Shown here piece after piece: positions 22,801 through 34,800 of a stretch of 64,000 nt of DNA. The position numbers and the translations under genes were made by a program. The notes under the pieces are model-generated. The model did not search any database. It worked only from the letters and a program-made list of their open reading frames with translations, and was not told the DNA's origin. Source of the stretch: Lineus longissimus (lineage: Eukaryota > Nemertea > Pilidiophora > Heteronemertea > Lineidae). The DNA is taken from NCBI RefSeq assembly GCF_910592395.1, contig NC_088317.1:10910001-10974000 (forward strand), read 5' to 3'. Numbering within the stretch: the stretch's first letter is position 1; the number at the start of each line of letters is the position of its first letter.

Positions 22801-25800
22801 AATCATAATCCCCTTTCTTTTGTCTGCAACATTGTTGCATCCACCAGCAACACAACGATCTGGCATTTTGTCCAAAATATCACGGCACAAATCGAAAGAC
22901 AACACAAATAATGTATCATATGTAGGCCTATATTGCATGTATTGTGGCCGTGTACACATTCACCAAAAACAATGGCAGTCGGCCAGGTAGATTCCTGACC
23001 ATACGTCACAGGCCGATGATTACCGAGGATTTCCGAAGGCTCTCGTTGGCTTTTTGTTTTATAGCAGACGTTGATTTGTCACTTACAAAACAATCAAAAA
23101 AATATGTATAGGAGTATTCTTTTAATGAACGAGGTATTGCAACATGTTGAGTTAGTAATCTAGTTTAAACTCAATAATAGTTTTGTTGTATAATCATAGG
23201 TCTTTAAGTAAAAGCATTTGCTAGTTTTTATTTATTTCACCCATTGATCCAAACCTAAAGCCAGAATCATCTAGTCATGACTGTTCCCCAAAAGAAACTG
23301 ACTGCTGACTTCACAGGTTGATCATGGTCGGCAACTTACGATGGACCTCGAGAAGACCACGTGTACTGCATCCCAGGAAGTTTCTGTCGCAGGGAGTACT
23401 CTGCTGCCATCATTTCTGGAGAGACATAAGCACCAACACCAATCAAGGCATCAGTGGTTCCCCCTGGTGTTCCAACTGTAGAAAGGGCTGGTCCATTGTT
23501 CCCAGCACTGGCAACAAAGATGATGCCATGTTTTGTAACAACCTCACTAAGGATATCACAGACACGCCTGAAAGAAATCAGGTATTGTCAAACGAGAACT
23601 TGACACATCTTTCTAAGCTTGTATCGATAATCTTTTTATTGGAGTTTGTAATACATGTAGTTGCATTCTAAACAATGTCACTGCTCAATATCATTGTCAT
23701 TATTCACGCTGTCAACTTCAGATGAGCGTGGGGATTTTATAAGTTTCACCACCAGACGAGAGATCTTTCTGACTCAATGTACCAGTGATCAAAATCGCAG
23801 GTCACCGTAATTTAAATCGCTCATTTGTGGGGCCCTTTTATACCGAACAGAATTTAGCAAAACATTTAATCATACATTTAATTATGTAACCTTCAGCAGA
23901 CACCAGAAAAACAAATAGTCGTTCATCATTTAATATGGATCCACATGTTCCCCTCATATAGGGGTAACCACAATGTCAACTGTGTAATGTAAATTATCGA
24001 GTCATACCACATAAGTATGTGGGTCAATCACGTTGCGTCACTCGCCGTCACGTGCCATGTGATACTTTTTACTATTCTATGCCATTATTCTACTGATGAC
24101 GTCATCGCGCCATTGTCGCATTGTTGTCTATGTGGCTGGCCGTCCAGGTGCCGTCTTAACTTAAGTCATAATACGCCGTACTTATTAAAACGGGTATGAG
24201 GCATGATAAAATAAATATAATATCTGCCATATTACAATGAACATAAAGTTTAGACAAACAAGTCCATCCTAACCCTCCATTGGGCCAATTTGCTGCTTCC
24301 CCGTAACTGTAGTTGATGAGATCACATTTGTGTTCAACTGCCCGCATCATCTGAAAGAAACACACAACATACAGATGTAGGGGCAGACTTTCAACAGTCT
24401 TAACTTGTGCTTGTATGGCATCAAACTCTGCTGCCGAAATTTTATTTACTATTAAACTGATGTAGCCCATACATGTAGGTTACACTGAAACAAACAGGGC
24501 TGACTGGCCAAAAGTTACAGCCAAACAAGTGCACACAGATTTTAGAACTTGGCAGAGAATAGTCGGAGAGTTTCCATGGACCAAATTATGCTAATATGGC
24601 TGACCTTGTGAGCACCATCTTTGTAAGGGTTTATAATTAGATATGTGGGATAGGACAGCCGTAAAGAAAGAGAATGCAATCAGAAGTTATTTTATGCAAA
24701 TACTCACAGCTCTGACCAGACCAGTGCCAGTCTCCATGGACCCCAACCTAGTGTCACCTATCTTGATGGCCACAATCTGAGCACCAGGGGCGACACCGTT
24801 ACGCTCAGGCTCATCTGGGAAGTATCCAGCAGTAATGCAAGCGACATGGGTCCCATGTGAGCCAGCATTTGTTACAATTTCTAGGGTGTTTCCCTCATTA
24901 TAGATGTTAAAGCTGTAATTTAACATATCTGCAAAGATGATTTCCAACCGTTAATTTTATGATTGACTGTGACTACTTTTGAAGGTTCTCCAGCGATATT
25001 CTGTTGCCTGAATGTATGAATAAGAAATGCCTGCATAGCAGCTTAACCATTTCGCTGCGCCGCTCAAAATTATTTCAATATTGATTCCTTGCTGCCCCCA
25101 AAATACTGTAAAACCCAATTTTAACATAGGTAACTTTGAGGCCAATATACAGCCTGAAGGAGAAGAGATAGAGCTTTGGACTATTGGAAAAGGTTGCTGG
25201 GGACAGCATGGACTTTCAAATTATGCATTTGTCAATCACCTGAAATTATGTTAATTAAGTAAATAACGCTAATTAGTATTAATCAATGAGGAGAAAAACA
25301 CCATTTTTCATCTTGACCCAGGCTATCACTATCATCCCCCTCGGACCCTGAATCATGCACACTTTCAATCCCCATGCACGCTGTGTACATCGGCATTATG
25401 TTCAGAATCATAATCACTAATAATCAGACTCGTCTTCTAACGCCTCGAATTCACTATTTCATCAATTATTGATTCTGCAGTTCGTCGAACACGTGACTGA
25501 GGCATTTAAATTTGTTTACAAAACTTTGGACTCAAAATATCGCCTAAACTTTGAATAAAAACACCGAAGTTTTAACCTAGAAATCGGAAGTTCTAGCGGT
25601 AAACAACATGGCAGGACACCTAGCGACAAGTTCTTGTACTAATTTGCTATTGAAAACATCGTCTGATTCAGGTCTCTCCCAAGTCGCAGTTCTGCGTACA
25701 TCCGCACAGATCGGAAATGTTTTTTGGTCGCAAAAATGCGTATATCCGCAGCGAAAGGGTTAAGAACTATATTACTCAGAGCAAAATATAAACCGTGTGT

Positions 25801-28800
25801 TGTGGGTCAGGAAAAAACAAATTCAAGAATATTTTAGTCTATCGCCAAGCGAAAATGAGCGTCAAATTTTAGGATCGCATAAATTTCCCGTTTTAACAGT
25901 ACATTTTGATTGATTACAGGTAATTACCATTCGGTTTCTAACCATATGTGATGAACTGAATGCTTTTAAAGTGCCAGAAGCTCGTCTTTGCACATCCACT
26001 ACATGTATTTGCAGAGACACCGCAGGCCCAATACAGAAAGGAAGGGTTGACTGCCAGCGGCTCTGTTTTAGCTTGCTTGCTGGAGAATTACTTTTGGCAG
26101 AGAGAATTCATCTTCAATGCCATCCTGGTGTTATCAGTGCCTCATACAATTAGGAGATTTTTTTTCAATCATCATAAGCGTGGATTAATGAGGATGTGCT
26201 TTTGTTACATCTAGCAAAGCCCAAACATTTGCACTTTAGCAATCAGTCTGACGACTGTTTGCAGAACAATATCATATCATGTTCACCACACATTCACACA
26301 CTTTCCTATACCTTTAGAATAAAGAATATAGACCCCTCTTCTCACTCTCAGTGTTATGCAATAAACTTACCATCAACAGTTAATGTAGCAAACTCATGTT
26401 CCTCTCTATAAGCCGCCATTATCTTTCCTGAGGATAAATCACCACTTTCTGATGTGTCCACACATGCCCTCCATGTAGCGCCATCATGGAACACAACACA
26501 GTCATACACCGGACCAGGATCAGTCAATTTCCTGTCCACAGTGTTGAGGACATCAATCTGAGCCTGTAGGTCTTCTTTGATCAGTTTATTTTCCTATAAA
26601 TATAATGTAGGATATCGACAAATAAGATAACTTAAGTTTTGAGTAGTCATGAAGCAGCGACTTGCAAACCAGTAAGTCTAATTAATTCAGTATTGCTGAA
26701 GTCTCCACCGGCTTCCTATCCATTAACATATCGAATTGAAGACAATGCCACTGCTCTACAAAGTGAAGAACAGACTTGCCCCTGCTTCCATCCGAGCTTG
26801 TCCCGTCCTACCACCCCATGTGATCCCTAAGGTCCAAGGACAAATGTTTCCTGTGGATCCCAAGGCATCGCCTAGAGACCTACGCTGGTAGGAGCTTCCT
26901 TGTCCAAGTGGCAAGGCTTTGGAGTAAGCGTGGTGTTGAATATGAAATGCTAAGACTGTTGCCATTTTTGGGCTTGGGCTAAAGACTAAAGGCGATAAAG
27001 TTTTTGAGCCACAATAGATCAAATACTTTGGATTTTGCAACATATGTAAATTCCATTCAATGATCAATCATTCAATTAGCAATCTGTATCAAGGTCCTTT
27101 TCAATTACATGCCCCTTATGAAAGCCTTGGTAACCTGCTTGATTTGCTACAGCTACATTTTTGTTGGTAGGACAAATTACCACCACAGGCAGCAGAAATT
27201 ATCAGTGCAGCTAATCAACATCACCCACTCTGAATCTATTTGGTTCCACAAAAATTGTCATCATATATTTTTAACATAGCTACGGCATTAACCTGAGCAC
27301 AGACATCGTAGAGTTGATTTGAATTGTTTTAAGAGGTTTTAAAGTCATGACTTCAGAATATCAAGACGGTGTTGCAGAGTGTGCGGTTGATGGTGCAGAA
27401 GGGCTCAGAATAGTACTTCCACATGTGTTCTTTCATATAGTATAATAACTATAAGACAAAATGCACTCATCTGCATGTGTTAACAATTACACTTTAAATC
27501 ATACAATACATGTCGTCAAAAATAATATTATTAACCCTTTCGCTGCAGAGTATGCCAATTGGTGACTTAGGTAAAAAAATGTCTATCGTGCGACCGTGCG
27601 CTGGTTGATGACTTCGCCTCTCTTTATTCCTATGCGTTATAGACTAATATGCAGTTCCATAAATATCCAATAGATGGCAATAGTGCTTGTTCATGAGTGT
27701 TCCTCCACGGGTGCTTATGAGGGGATTCGGCATGCTGGAGGGCAGTGGGGATTTCGGGTTGCGCAGCGAAAGGATTAAATGAGTCTTCTTTTTTTTGATG
27801 TCATCCATACTCACCAGGGATAGAGGAGAGGAGTGAGATGACTCAAACTCATCCAACTTTCTGAGAGCAGCTGCTAAGGTTGTTTTGTGGATGGGGTCCC
27901 ATTGTCTCCTCCTCCTCAGCTGAATTATCCTGTCCTTCAGACCCTTGGGGTAAAGGTCATAAGCCTGCTTCACACCAAGGTGGTACTGGTTGGTTGGGTT
28001 CTTCCATTCGGGAGGAATCTAGAAAGAGGTACATGTATACAAGTTTTTAAAAGAATTCTTACAACCACGGTTTTATATTGACATACAAGGTCTCTACAAA
28101 AAATGTATGTACATTAACGGAAAATTCTTTCTGATTTCAAACAAATCAGATCAAAGGGTGTATCACCATTTTTTTGTCTGGTAGCCCCAGACGACCCAAA
28201 TCCTTAACTGAACATTATGCAGTTCCGAGCATCTTGTGTTCCCGATTTTAAAGTCCCCAAGAAGACATGTAGGCCTAGAGGAGAAAACCAGCCCAATACA
28301 GTTCTTATTTTACTTAGGTGTTCAGATCTGGGAAAAATTTGCATGAAGTTCAAGATTAATTTAAAACCTCCATTCACTGTTTCAGCAGGCTGAATTAAGT
28401 AAGAACATTTTGGTTGATATGCTAAGAAGCGAAGAATGCTTGGATTTTAGGATTTGATTCTTAAAATGTGTACACATACATGGAGGTCTTTGTCTGGTGC
28501 TGGAACCTCCTTGACCTGTGGTCTCATGGTTTTGCTTGCCAAAGCCCAAACACTCATGTAATCTGCTAACCAAGAAATCCTTGCTCGGGGGAGGGGGGAG
28601 GGGGTGCTTCAACTAATCAACATAATCCTTTATTTTTACCTTTAAAATCCTTCCAGTCAATCCAATGATTTCACCATCAGGACAATCAATGATAGCTGAA
28701 GTATCCACATCTCCTGACCCTGTTGCATCGATTATATCAATGACCTTATCTCTGCCATCAGGTGTGACCTGGTGGAAGAATAACACAAGATGAGAAAGAT

Positions 28801-31800
28801 TTTAATTTAAGAAAGGGCTTGTTTTTTCGAAGAATCTGGCACTAGGGAGGTGATTCATGTTAGTCTCAGATTAGGTCAAAAATGTTTTAAGTGGTTACAT
28901 ACATGTAGCTATCAATAATGAAATAAGAAAATACCGAAATATTTTTCCCAGAAAGCATTAGTTATTTTTTTGAGCCTTCAGATGGGTCAAAGGTTCTGGC
29001 ATGAAAATGGGACTGATGATTTTTTGTTTTGAAATGTGAATATCTCCATGCACTTGCCAACCAATACTTTTATGGATATCTACCTACCTAGAAACAACTT
29101 TAAGAAAATGGCAAAATTTGTTGGGCTAAGGAGAGTGCAGATAGCAGGGCTCGACTTTCGGAAAAAAGGCCTTAGAGGACAGGGCCCTACTGTGGCACTT
29201 TTTACCTTCTCCCGGCAAATTGCCTTGCCCTTAGACTTTTGCCTGTGTGTTTTAATTCTAACTTTATCCGAAGTGATAACAGTTGCTAATCGGTGGTCCT
29301 ATTTATAGTGCATGCCTACTATTCTGTGTAACAAACAAATCATTTCACACACTAAATGCTATCTCCACATCTCATTTCCTAGTCTTCAGTCCTTAGTTCA
29401 CAGGTGATTGGTGATACCAGAACCCTGCCTACTCCCTTTAAGCATTGGGAAATTCCAATCCTAACGTCTACTCCTTCAAATATTTTTGACACAGACAGCT
29501 TGCGAAAAATAAATTTTGAGAAGGAGTTTTCACAGGCAGCGTAAGTTTACCATGACATGAAAGTCATGATTTGAAATTAAATCATCACCAGAAGTACTCA
29601 AAAGATCATGAACATTGAAAGGTATGGACAACTTCAAGTAAATTACTTGAAGAAGCTTGTATATTTTTAACTCACACAACAGGTGCGAGTCCAATGGTTA
29701 CATGTATGTATATAAATGTAAACAAAATTATTTTCTAATCCATACGTCCATGAATCTGAAAATGTTTGCGGTTGCTATAGGAATTCTAGTTCCGGTATTT
29801 TCGTGATGTCGTGCAATGCTACCGTCTCTCCCACCCTTCTAAAGACTTCAACGGAGGAATGCACCGAAGTACCGGCTGTTTAGAGCAAGTTGCGGTGGTG
29901 ACGGAAAGGGAAATTTTTTAAAAAGGGGGAAGAAGAACTTCGACACTAGACGAGACGAAAAAGGTCAATGTTGGACTATTTGCGTCGAAGTTTACATTTG
30001 TTTTATCGTTGGATTGATCCTAATAAAAAAAATAAAATCAAAAGTCATATTATCAAAATGATATCTCTTTTATTGACAATGTCAATGTTGGACTATTTGC
30101 CCCGAAGTTTACATTTGTTTTATTGTTGGATTGATCCTAATAAAAATGAAACGGCCAGGGGCCATTGTGCTCACCGTATAGATATTTGGTGCTTTGGAAT
30201 TCATCCAGGTTAAGAAACATTGTACATGTATAGTATATAGGTCAAACCAAAGTCGGTATGACATGTGATGTATCGTTGCTTGGAGTAAGTACCATAAGAA
30301 TATCATCAAAAACAATTCACTAATAAACGAGATATTGCACTTTTTACCTATTTTAGTTTTGGCCTCCTGGTGGCCAAGTTGAGTAGCAGATCAGATCAAA
30401 ATTCGATGTCCGAGGTTACATGACGTAGGGAGTCATTGACGTAGGGAGTCATGTGTACCAAATTTCAAGTTCATAGCTTTAGTGGTTAAGAAACGTGCAA
30501 TAGTTACACTCAAATGACCAATTTACGCCAGTTGACCTCTGTGACCTTTAAAAGCAGGTCAAATCAAAAACTCATATGATATGTGATGTATCCTTGCTAG
30601 GAGAACCTACCATAAAATTTTTATTGAAAACGAATCACTAATAAGCGAGATATCACACTTTCTAGCTTTTTCCCCTGGTGGCCAAGTTGAGAATCAGACC
30701 GGACTGAAATTCAAGGTCAGAGGCCAGCTGACCTAGGGGGTCCTTTGTACAAAGTCTCAAGTTCATAGCCTTAGGGGTTAACAAACGTGCCACAGTTACG
30801 CTCAAATGGCCAATTTACGCCATTTGACCTCTGTGACCTTGAAAAGTACGTCAAATCAAAAACCCGTACCATATGTGATGTATCCTTGCTAAGAATATCT
30901 ACTATAATATTTTTACCAAAAACTAATCAGTAATAAGTTAGATATCACACTATTTATGTTTTCAGTTTTGGCCCCCTAGTGGCCAAGTCAAGAATCAGAC
31001 CGGACCGAAATTCAGTGTCAAAGGTCATTTGACCTAGGGGGTCATGCAAACAAAGTTTTGAGTCCACAGCCCTAGCGGTTAAGAAACGTGCCACTGTTTT
31101 TGAAATAGGATACGACGGACGACGACGACGGACGACGAACACTGCAGTGTTGTATAGACTCCCCTACGGTGACCCAAAAAGCTGAAAACACGACAATATA
31201 TGTTTATTTGAGATACGAGCGCCACCAAACGTCTATTTGAGTGTATGTCTATTTGAAAAGCGACACCAAACGTCTATTTGAGTTATTAACAAAAAGCTGA
31301 AAACACGACAATATATGTTTATTTGAGATAAGAGCACCACCAAACGTCTATTTGAGTGTATGTCTATTTGCGATACGACACAATATGTTTATTTCAGGTA
31401 CGTCTCCGTTAAAACGAGTGCCACCAAACGTCTATTCAGGTCATAACACGACATAAAATGTCTATTTGAGACAACCTCTATTTATGCAGAAATAACGGCC
31501 CATACAAGCCTTCTCAAGAAAGAAAAAAGTTCTAAGTCCAAAACGTTAACAACAACACGTGGTTATGATCTTTAAAAAGATAAGGACACGGAATTCTATG
31601 TGACGTCATTCGCGCCAAAGAACGGCACGATCTTGTCTGATTTCCCGCGCGCTTTCCCCCACAGATTTGCAATATTGTACATTAAACCAGAATAAAACCG
31701 CATTGAAACAGCCAATTTTGAGCACAGAAACATTACACCAATTTAAAGCATGGCCGAGGGGACGAACTGTCAAGGGGTCGATTTGTACCAAGGACGATTT

Positions 31801-34800
31801 GACCGCTTTGCTCGTGCCATGCATAAACTCGCACGAAATTCATTCCTTTCTCTGCACATGTTTGTCGGCCGTTTGTCGATCGATTCGATATAAATACACA
31901 ATATATAGATACGAAATAGATAGTTTGTGGCGATGACGCCAACAATCGTGGATTTGCACTGCTCAGGTCTTCCAAAAAATATTCGAAATTGCGAAGGTAA
32001 TGGATTCGCTGAAACATAGAACGCTCGTCCCCATGCACGAGCTTACGTACATAAGACCATAATAAATCCATATGACTCACTCCCTGGACAAAGGGCGTTC
32101 CTAACAAAGACAAAAAGTTACCAGATTGTGACTCGTGGCTGTGAATGATAGGATCCCGACCCATGATCACTGCCAAACTTCATACGCGAGACAAAAAGTT
32201 ACCAGATTGTGACTAGCGGCTGGGAATGATGGGACCCCGACCCATGATCACTGCCAAACTTCATACGTGAGACAAAAAGTTACCAGATTGTGACTCGAGG
32301 CTGGGAATAATATGACCCTGACCCCTGATCACTGCCAAACTTCATACATGAGACAAAAAGTTACCAGATTGTGACTCGTGGCTGTGAATGATAGGACCCC
32401 GACCCATGATCACTGCCAAACTTCATACGTGAGACAAAAAGTTACCTGATTGTGACTCGTGGCTGGGAATGATAGGACCCAACCCCTGATCACTACGTGA
32501 GACAAAAAGTTACCAGATTGTGACTCGTGGCTGGGAATAATAGGACCACGACCCATGATCACTGCCAAACTTCATACGTGAGACACTGAAACGGCCAGGG
32601 GCCATTGTGCTCACCGTATACATCTTTTAGTAGGCAGGATCATGCTTAGTTTAGAGGTGAATATGGTGAACACAATCAGGCATGAAGACTTTTTTTAGAT
32701 GTGTATTGATGTCAAGTAATAAGACAGGGCAGTATATATAAGTTTATGATCCAACCAATAATCTATGACATCAACAAGATCAATATCCTGTGATTGCTAA
32801 GAGTCCCTGCAATAAAAAATTCATCGAAAAAAAGTCATTAATAAGCGAGATATTGCACGTCCTACTTTTTCAGTTTTGACCCCCTGGTGGCCAAATCAAG
32901 AATCAGATCAGGCCAAAATTCGGTGTCGGAGATTATCTGATGAAGGGGGTTACATGTACCAACTTTCAAGTTCATAGCTTCAGCAGTTAAGAAACGTGCC
33001 ATAGTTACACTCTAACCCTTAAAGCGCCGAATTAACAAAATCATATTACCCCTGAGCGCCGAATTAACCGAGCATTTTTGAAAATGATTAATAACAACGT
33101 TATTTTTGTTACAAACACTATGGAATGTACTGATGATTTTATACAAATGGTAATTCCCGTCGATTTTTGTGACATTTCCCGCCAAAATTTACTAATTAGG
33201 GGTTAATTAGTGCAAATACCCATAATCAACAAAAATATGGCCAGAACATAACTCCATCAGCTTTTTATACCTCCCTTGGTATTTTAATATGAAGTCTGGG
33301 TCTAAATACATCGTTTCCATCCGATTCCTGGTCGAAGCATCCGTCTAATTAGTCGTAGCAGCGCTAATTACTCCTGATGACGTCATTCCCGCGAAAATGG
33401 GGCTTCAAGTTTTTGATAAAATACTCAAAAGCTTGTATAGAAACTTGAAATTTGTTCGATGCCATTTTGTGCTAAGCATCACTGTCGAAGTACCAAAGAG
33501 CGTACATGCACACTCACTGCCATCTCTTAGCAGACAGGTGGAACTAAACGTCTGGTGTCGACGATCGTCGCCTCTGGCGCTTTCCCCCTTATGTCAACGA
33601 TCGTCGCCTCTGGCGGTTTAAGGGCTAATGGCCAATTTACGCCATTTGACCTCTGTGACCTAGAAAAGGAGGTCAAATCCAAAAATCGTAGGACATGTGG
33701 TGTATCATTGCTAGAAGTCCCTGCCATAAAAATTTTATCGAAAACAATTCACTCAAATAAGCAAGATATTGCACTTCTTTCTTTTTCCATTATGGCCCCC
33801 TGGTGGCCGAATAAAGAATAAGATCAGGCCAAAATTCGGCATCAAAGGTTATCTGATGTAGGGGGTTATATGCACCAAGTTTCAAGTTCATAGCTTTACT
33901 GGTTAAGAAACGTGCCATAGTTTACACTCTAACGGCCAATTTACGCCATATGACCTCTGTGACCTTGAAAAGTACGTCAAATTGAAAACCCGTAAGACAT
34001 GTGATGTATTCTTCCTAAGAGTACCTACCATCAAAATTTTATCGAAAACAAGTCACTTATAAGCGAGATATTACACTTTTTAGATATCCACTTTTGGCCC
34101 CCTGGTGGCAAAGTTGAGAATCAGATCAAACTGAAATTCAGCACCAGAGGCTATGTGATATAGGGGGTTATATGTACTAAGTTTTAAGTTCATAGCTTTA
34201 GTGGTTAAGAAACGTGCCATAGTTTACACTCTAATGGCCAATTTACGCCATATGACCTCTGTGACCTTGAAAAGTAGGTCAAATTGAAAACCCGTAAGAT
34301 ATGTGATGTATTCTTCCTAAGAGTACCTACCATAAAATTTTATCGAAAACAAGTCACTTATAAGCGCGATATCACACTTTTTAGATTTCCACTTTTGGCC
34401 CCCTGGTGGCAAAGTTGAGGATCAGATCAAACTGAAATTCAGCACCTATGTGATATAGGGGGTTATATGTACTAAGTTTCAAGTTCATAGCTTTAGTGGT
34501 TAAGAAACGTGCCATAGTTTACACTCTAACGGCCAATTTACGCCATATGACCTCTGTGAACTTGAAAAGTACGTCAAATTAAAAACCCGTATGATATAAG
34601 ATGTATATTTGCTATGAGTACCTACAACACAAGTTTCATCGAAAACAAGTCACTAATAAGCGAGATATCACACTTTTTAGATATCGACATTTGGCCCCCT
34701 GGTGGCCAAGTTGAGAATCAGATCGGACCGAAATTCAGTGTCAGAGGTCACCTGACCTAGGGGGTGCTGTGTACAAAGTTTCAAGTTCATAGCCCTAGCG

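Larger units (their letters stand above)
16164..23242. mobile_element. 7.1-kb DNA transposon with THAP transposase-like and P2X7-ballast-like genes
   Basis: Imperfect terminal inverted repeats bound this stretch. The left end starts GGGTAATACGAATAAAGACT and continues AGCAAACGCTTTT; the right end reads the same way on the other strand (GGGTGAAATAAATAAAAACT, then AGCAAATGCTTTT). A second shared block, TTAAAGACCTATGATT, lies further in on both sides; the left copy has about 40 extra bases between the blocks. ATT flanks both ends (16161-16163, 23243-23245) and could be a 3-bp target duplication. Inside are two spliced, tail-to-tail genes: a 229-residue P2X7-ballast-like protein (plus) and an 817-residue THAP transposase-like protein (minus). 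The element sits in TPP2 intron 7. A Kolobok relationship is possible because some Kolobok transposases are linked to THAP domains, but the flanks are not TTAA. Confidence 0.75.

Noticed and set aside
16164-23242. Direct assignment of the two-gene element to Kolobok
   Set aside because: The flanks are ATT rather than TTAA and I could not compare transposase cores, so the superfamily is left open.
31733-32176. 147-residue minus-strand ORF
   Set aside because: No recognisable domain, and its N-terminus is minisatellite sequence.
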